Shown piece by piece: positions 5,440-8,864 of a stretch of 8,864 nucleotides of DNA. The DNA comes from Butyricicoccus_A sp945486175 (GTDB taxonomy: Bacteria; Bacillota; Clostridia; Oscillospirales; Butyricicoccaceae). Numbering within the stretch: the stretch's first letter is position 1; each line of letters opens with the position of its first letter. The notes below the pieces were generated by a model. It saw only the letters and a list, made by a program, of their open reading frames with translations. It was not told the origin of the DNA and did no database searches. The stretch is from positions 1 through 8,864 of the forward strand of contig CALZUY010000087.1 in NCBI GenBank assembly GCA_945829445.1, given 5' to 3'. The position numbers were made by a program, and so were the translations under genes.

Positions 5440-6264
5440 TCAGAAAAATAATTCGACCTCTGCCCGCCGGGCATAGCCCTCCTCCAGCTCATGCTGATGG
5501 TACAGATAGCCTGCGTCGTCATAATACCGCGCCTGCTGCGGGCATTTTTTGATGCATGCACCGCATTTGATGCAGATTCCGGTATAATTTCGCACATCCG
5601 TGCGGTCAATCGAACCCATCGGGCACACTTCCGCGCACAGGCCGCAGCCGTCGCACCGGTCATTTACCTTCGGCTTAACCTTCAGGATATTCACCGGATT
5701 TCCCTGCCGGTCACGCGGCGTGTAATACGGCCGGATCGGTGTCTGTCCGTTCACATAAACCGGCTGCTCCGGTACACATTCCAGTGCGCGCACCTTGTCC
5801 GCAAGCGCACGTGCAAAGTTCTCCGCGCCCTGCAAGTCCGCCGCATCCGGGCGCCCTGCCGCCAGCGTATAGGAAAACGAATGCTCTCCGACAAACGCTG
5901 CACCGGCTATGGTGCGGAAGCCGGATGCCTCCAGAAGATCGCGCAGCTCAATCAGTGCATCGTCATAATTCCGGTTGCCGAACAGTACAATCGGTACAGC
6001 AGGTGCCCCGTTTCCTGTCAGCTTCTCCTTCAGATATGGCAGCAGCACATTGGGCACACGCCCTGCATACACCGGCGTGCCAACCAATGCAAGCTCATCC
6101 GGCACACATACCACTGCGTGTTCGCGTGCCGCCGGAAGCGTGAAATCGTCCTCCTGCACCGAAGCACCCAGCTCCTGTGCCAGCGTTTCGCCTATGCGGC
6201 GCAGTATTTTCTGTGTCGTTCCCGTAGCGCTGAAATAAACCAGTCGAATGCGCTGAATCTTCAT
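5440..6264 (-). CDS. EFR1-like flavodoxin-domain protein with two [4Fe-4S] clusters
   Basis: The 274-aa predicted cytosolic redox protein has two parts. The N-terminal flavodoxin-like domain (about 5-165) has a phosphate-binding loop, YFSATGTTQK (10-19), for FMN, and the segment GTPVYAGRVPN (62-72) characteristic of the family. The C-terminal bacterial ferredoxin domain has two full CxxCxxCxxxC motifs: C204, C207, C210, C214 and C231, C234, C237, C241. Such proteins are annotated as EFR1-family ferredoxins and are thought to pass electrons between ferredoxin-type clusters and flavin in anaerobes; the partner enzyme is unknown. The start ATG 6264 has GGAGGG (plus-strand 6271-6276) 6 bases upstream. 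It follows the amidotransferase gene after a 94-base gap that holds an inverted repeat but no obvious promoter, so the two may be co-transcribed. Confidence 0.88.
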   Translation of the reverse strand: MKIQRIRLVYFSATGTTQKILRRIGETLAQELGASVQEDDFTLPAAREHAVVCVPDELALVGTPVYAGRVPNVLLPYLKEKLTGNGAPAVPIVLFGNRNYDDALIELRDLLEASGFRTIAGAAFVGEHSFSYTLAAGRPDAADLQGAENFARALADKVRALECVPEQPVYVNGQTPIRPYYTPRDRQGNPVNILKVKPKVNDRCDGCGLCAEVCPMGSIDRTDVRNYTGICIKCGACIKKCPQQARYYDDAGYLYHQHELEEGYARRAEVELFF

Positions 6265-6290
6265 ATTCTTCCCTCCAGCGTCTGTGATTA

Positions 6291-6338
6291 GGCGCTGTCT
6301 GAAAACATAGTCAAACGTTTCGGCTTTTCAGATACGCC
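6291..6338. repeat. Imperfect inverted repeat between the hydrolase and ferredoxin genes
   Basis: GGCGCTGTCTGAAAA (6291-6305) is nearly the reverse complement of TTTTCAGATACGCC (6325-6338). GGCG pairs with CGCC and TCTGAAAA with TTTTCAGA, joined by TG/TA and a bulged C, with a 19-base loop. No U-tract follows the stem on either strand, so it is not a classical terminator. It may be an mRNA processing or stability hairpin, a regulator site, or the joined ends of a miniature or decayed transposable element; the sequence does not decide. Confidence 0.6.
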
Positions 6339-6342
6339 CTGG

Positions 6343-7098
6343 TTATAGTATATCACAAACCGTCGAACAGCCCAACGATTTTCCGCTGGTTTTGCAGCAT
6401 GCATCGACAAACGCCTGAAAAATCCGGCGGCTCGATGCATCCTTTTCCCATGAAAATTCCGGATGCCACTGTGTCGCGAGGAAAAACGGCTGCCGCCTGT
6501 CTTCAACAGCCTCCACCAGCCCGTCCGGCGCCCATGCACAGGCCGTCAGCACCGGGGACAGGTCATGCACGCCCTGATGATGATAGCTGTTGACGCGCAA
6601 GCTGGACTTTCCGACAATGCGGTACAGCATACTGTCCTCATCGACCGTGACCGGATGCACAGCGCGGTCATACGGCGGAGCCATGTGGTGCTCCACCCCG
6701 CTCGGCAGCTCGTCCGGAATATGCTGGTACAGCGTACCGCCCAGCGCGGCATTGAACAGCTGGATGCCGCGGCAGATGCCGTAGGCGGGCTTACGGCGCA
6801 CACGGCACAGGCGCAGCAGCTCCCACTCCATCTCGTCGCGTTTGCGGCAGATTTCGCCACAGCTGTCCTGCATCTGCTGCCCATAGCGGGCCGGGTCGAC
6901 ATCCTGCCCGCCGGTAAACAACACACCGTCTACGCGGTCGAGCAGCTGCTCCAGCTTTTCCCTGTCGTGCGTCAGCGGGAAAATCACAGGCAAACCACCT
7001 GCCTGTACGATGCCTTCCATATAACCAGGCACCATCCAGAGACTTTTGCGCTGCTTGTCATAGAGCGGTACAATGCCGATAATTGCTGGTCGATTCAT
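6343..7098 (-). CDS. Gamma-glutamyl-gamma-aminobutyrate hydrolase family protein (class I glutamine amidotransferase-like)
   Basis: The 251-aa cytosolic protein resembles PuuD, which cleaves gamma-glutamyl-GABA to glutamate and GABA. Signatures are the start PAIIGIVPLYD, the turn FTGGQDVDPARYG (61-73), the nucleophile C109 in YGICRGIQLFN, the substrate-side motif VNSYHHQ (169-175), and H212/E214 in ATQWHPEF completing the Cys-His-Glu triad. Length is normal for the family. ATG 7098 is chosen because GGAGG (plus-strand 7107-7111) lies 8 bases upstream; a longer frame from 7164 would run through the terminator stem. No polyamine-pathway genes are nearby, so the actual gamma-glutamyl substrate is open. 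An intrinsic terminator lies directly upstream and no promoter is visible between it and the start, so expression probably depends on read-through from the small gene before it. The last about 20 residues (CCKTSGKSLGC and on) look unconserved. Confidence 0.88.
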   Translation of the reverse strand: MNRPAIIGIVPLYDKQRKSLWMVPGYMEGIVQAGGLPVIFPLTHDREKLEQLLDRVDGVLFTGGQDVDPARYGQQMQDSCGEICRKRDEMEWELLRLCRVRRKPAYGICRGIQLFNAALGGTLYQHIPDELPSGVEHHMAPPYDRAVHPVTVDEDSMLYRIVGKSSLRVNSYHHQGVHDLSPVLTACAWAPDGLVEAVEDRRQPFFLATQWHPEFSWEKDASSRRIFQAFVDACCKTSGKSLGCSTVCDIL

Positions 7099-7119
7099 AG
7101 TTGTTTCCTCCAAAATGGC

Positions 7120-7153
7120 AAAAAAATAGAACGGATACCCATTGCATCCGCTC
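7120..7153 (-). terminator. Terminator/attenuator upstream of the hydrolase gene
   Basis: On the minus strand GAGCGGATGC (plus-strand 7144-7153) pairs over 10 bp, including two G-U pairs, with GTATCCGTTC (7129-7138) around a 5-base loop. TA and seven U residues (7120-7126) follow. It lies 26 bases after the 38-aa gene's stop. The U-tract ends 8 bases before the GGAGG of the hydrolase gene, too close for another promoter to fit. Confidence 0.82.
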
Positions 7154-7179
7154 CATTGCTGCATTTATTTCGTATTTGA

Positions 7180-7296
7180 TTAAAATTCCATCTTCGACTG
7201 GCTCATGCTCGCCACGCTGACTGCTACAATTGCCGTTCCCAGCATGGTAATCAGTGCGCCGAGGGAAAGGGTCGCAATACTCAGACCTCTGTTCAT
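7180..7296 (-). CDS. Small single-span membrane peptide (38 aa), unknown function
   Basis: ATG 7296 opens a frame ending with TAA at 7180-7182. The peptide starts MNRGLSIATLSLGALITMLG, continues with a Val/Ala-rich stretch (TAIVAVSVAS, 21-30), and ends SMSQSKMEF. Residues about 5-30 form one hydrophobic, small-residue-rich membrane helix. GGGGTG (plus-strand 7303-7308) lies 6 bases before the start, and a good promoter (7334-7362) and a terminator (7120-7153) frame it, so it is very likely a real transcription unit of about 200 bases. I do not recognise a family. It might be a regulatory membrane peptide, a toxin-like peptide, or a leader whose translation affects the terminator. A longer frame (7058-7306) in another register covers this stretch but has charged, low-hydrophobicity content and no ribosome site; I consider it a shadow. 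Confidence 0.65.
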   Translation of the reverse strand: MNRGLSIATLSLGALITMLGTAIVAVSVASMSQSKMEF

Positions 7297-7333
7297 GGTT
7301 ATTCACCCCGTATCATCTGAAATCTTCCCTGAT

Positions 7334-7362
7334 AGTATACCACAATTGCCGAAGGATTTCAT
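7334..7362 (-). promoter_or_regulatory. Promoter of the 38-aa peptide gene
   Basis: On the minus strand ATGAAA (plus-strand 7357-7362), 17 bases, then TATACT (7334-7339) preceded by TGG, which makes an extended -10. Start predicted near 7327, giving a leader of about 31 bases. The -35 overlaps the last codons of recQ. No terminator for recQ is visible in front of it, so recQ transcripts may also run into this unit. Confidence 0.7.
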
Positions 7363-8864
7363 TCTTTTTCTGAAAAATATACAGAACAATATTTTTGAAT
7401 GACGCGCAGGATTGCCTTCGACTCTTTTTTCGCCCTGCCATCTGTGCCGACAATTGCCTGTACCGCATCCTCTGTCTGCGGCAGCTCATGCACAAGCACT
7501 TCCAATGTCTGGTCAGAAAAGATACCATGCGGCGGGATACCATGCCGTGCCGCCGATTTCTGGCGGAATTTGCGCAGCTCACGCGACAGCTCGGGCCGCT
7601 CGGACTGGCTGGAAGCACGTGCCAGCCGGGCCTCCTTTTGCGACACGCGCACGCGCATGGCCACTTTTTCGCCGTGAAACAGCACATTTTTTGCCCCGGC
7701 ACTCAGCCGCAGACGGATATGCGGGTTTTCCTGCCGCACCAGATAGCCGAGGCTGATGAGATGGCTGATGACCGCCGCAATGTCCTGCGCTTCTGCATCG
7801 CGCATGATTCCATAGGTGGACAGCGCATCGTATCCGGCATTGAGGATGTCTGCATCCGCGCATCCGCGCAGAATGCGGCAAAGCATATCTGCACCGCACT
7901 GTTCCTTTGTGCGGTAGACGCACGACAGGATTTTCTGCGCGTCCACCGTGACATCCTTTTCGATGCTGGAAGCCTCACAGTTGCCGCACTGCCCGCAGAA
8001 ATCCGGCGCTTCCTGCCCGAAATAGCGCAGGATGTGCTGCCGCAGGCACTGGTCGGTGAACACATACCGCTTCATCTGTGCCAGCCGTTCCAGCCTGCGT
8101 TTTTTGAGCCATTCGACCTCCTCATCCGTCAGGGCGGGATTTTCCGGATCGAGTCCGATCAGGTATTCATGCAGCGCAATGTCAGATTCATCGAACAGCA
8201 GCAGGCAGTGTGCCGGTGCGCTGTCCCGTCCGGCACGCCCTGCTTCCTGATAATAGCTCTCAATGTCGCGCGGCATGCCATAGTGCACGACAAAGCGCAC
8301 ATCCGGCTTGTCAATGCCCATGCCGAACGCATTGGTTGCGACGATGACCGGAACACTGCCGCTGATAAAATTCTGCTGCGCAGCCCGCCGCACCATCGGC
8401 TCCATGCCCGCATGATAGGCTGCCGCGCGAATGCCGTTGTCGCACAGGTAACGCGCCATCTCCTCCGTCTTTTTGCGCGTCAGGCAGTAGACAATACCGG
8501 ATGCGCCGTCCTGTGCCGCGATAAACCGCACCATCTGCGCTTCTCGGTCATACACGCGCCGCACCTCATAATACAGGTTCGGGCGGTCGAAGCTGGTCAC
8601 AAGCCGTTCCGGCGCATGCAGCCCGAGCGCCTGCACAATATCCTCACGCACCTGTGCCGTCGCCGTCGCGGTAAAGGCGGAAATCACCGGGCGGCTGGGC
8701 AGGCTGTGGATAAACTGCGGTATCTTCCGATAGCTCGGACGGAAATCATGCCCCCACTGCGAGATACAGTGTGCCTCATCCACAGTGACCATGCCGATCG
8801 GCAGTCGGCTGACCAGCTGGGCAAAATCCGGCTGCATCAGCCGTTCCGGTGCGACATAAATCAG
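7359..8864 (-). CDS. recQ: ATP-dependent DNA helicase RecQ (C-terminal 501 residues; N-terminus beyond window)
   Basis: RecQ unwinds DNA 3' to 5' in recombination and replication-fork repair. The frame is open to the window edge, where it reads LIYVAPERL. From there, in visible-residue numbers: motif II DEAH (29-32) followed by the RecQ aromatic loop CISQWGHDFRPSY; motif III SAFTATAT (62-69); motif IV GIVYCLTRKK (about 123); motifs V-VI with ATNAFGMGIDKPDVRFVVHY and the arginine-finger segment QEAGRAGRD (206-214); zinc-binding cysteines C273, C290, C293, C296; an RQC winged helix (about 300-395); and a C-terminal HRDC domain (about 424-490) with IPPHGIFSDQTL. The Walker A region and motif 0, roughly the first 100-120 residues, are outside. 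All visible catalytic residues are intact. The stop TGA lies at 7359-7361 and overlaps the -35 of the next promoter. Confidence 0.95.
   Translation of the reverse strand: MIYVAPERLMQPDFAQLVSRLPIGMVTVDEAHCISQWGHDFRPSYRKIPQFIHSLPSRPVISAFTATATAQVREDIVQALGLHAPERLVTSFDRPNLYYEVRRVYDREAQMVRFIAAQDGASGIVYCLTRKKTEEMARYLCDNGIRAAAYHAGMEPMVRRAAQQNFISGSVPVIVATNAFGMGIDKPDVRFVVHYGMPRDIESYYQEAGRAGRDSAPAHCLLLFDESDIALHEYLIGLDPENPALTDEEVEWLKKRRLERLAQMKRYVFTDQCLRQHILRYFGQEAPDFCGQCGNCEASSIEKDVTVDAQKILSCVYRTKEQCGADMLCRILRGCADADILNAGYDALSTYGIMRDAEAQDIAAVISHLISLGYLVRQENPHIRLRLSAGAKNVLFHGEKVAMRVRVSQKEARLARASSQSERPELSRELRKFRQKSAARHGIPPHGIFSDQTLEVLVHELPQTEDAVQAIVGTDGRAKKESKAILRVIQKYCSVYFSEKE

Noticed and set aside
5328..5663. 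111-aa minus-strand frame at the 3' end of the ferredoxin gene
   Set aside because: It overlaps the conserved double CxxCxxCxxxC region in another register and runs through the terminator hairpin.
7058..7306. 82-aa minus-strand frame over the 38-aa gene
   Set aside because: No ribosome site, composition not protein-like, and it runs through the terminator into the hydrolase start; the 38-aa frame in another register has a Shine-Dalgarno and a coherent membrane helix.
1..8864. tRNA, rRNA, CRISPR arrays or complete insertion sequences
   Set aside because: No cloverleaf, rRNA-like stretch, regularly spaced repeats or transposase frame was seen on either strand.

Overview
The window looks like chromosomal DNA of a gut-type anaerobic Clostridia bacterium (Bacillota), perhaps of the Oscillospiraceae/Butyricicoccaceae kind. 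The base composition is moderately GC-rich, Shine-Dalgarno sites are strong (AGGAGG/GGAGG), promoters are sigma-A-like (TTGACA-17-TATACT), intrinsic terminators are abundant, and the gene content fits: L-lactate dehydrogenase, a PhoP/PhoR-type two-component pair, an EFR1-like flavodoxin-ferredoxin protein, and an AAA-CYTH fusion. The genus is a guess; the phylum is well supported. There are no rRNA or tRNA genes, CRISPR arrays, or complete insertion sequences.

Layout. Bases 1-98 (minus strand) hold the first 32 codons of a membrane acyltransferase-like protein, divergent from ldh (245-1180, plus), which ends in a clear terminator. A consensus promoter then drives an AAA-ATPase/CYTH fusion (1311-2423, plus). 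Bases 2424-2850 contain no long gene but are dense with signals. I read them as a type I toxin-antitoxin locus: a 28-aa Hol-Tox-like membrane peptide on the minus strand (2551-2637) with its own promoter and a structured leader, converging on a short plus-strand RNA (about 2467-2562) with a near-perfect promoter and its own terminator. Two opposite-facing terminators close the region.

From 2860 to the end all genes are on the minus strand: a phoR-like histidine kinase and phoP-like regulator overlapping by ATGA (2860-5279), with an extended -10 promoter and a candidate Pho box; an EFR1-like flavodoxin/2x[4Fe-4S] protein (5440-6264); a gamma-glutamyl-GABA hydrolase-type amidotransferase (6343-7098); a 38-aa single-span membrane peptide gene (7180-7296); and the C-terminal 501 residues of RecQ helicase (7359 to beyond the window).

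The most interesting parts are the two small-peptide loci. In the toxin locus, the 5' leader and the likely 3' end of the toxin mRNA are complementary over about 19 pairs. This resembles the 5'-3' locking seen in other type I toxin mRNAs, and the antisense RNA covers the 3' partner. In the second locus, the 38-aa peptide gene is followed by an intrinsic terminator whose U-tract ends about 8 bases before the Shine-Dalgarno of the hydrolase gene, so hydrolase expression probably depends on read-through of that terminator.
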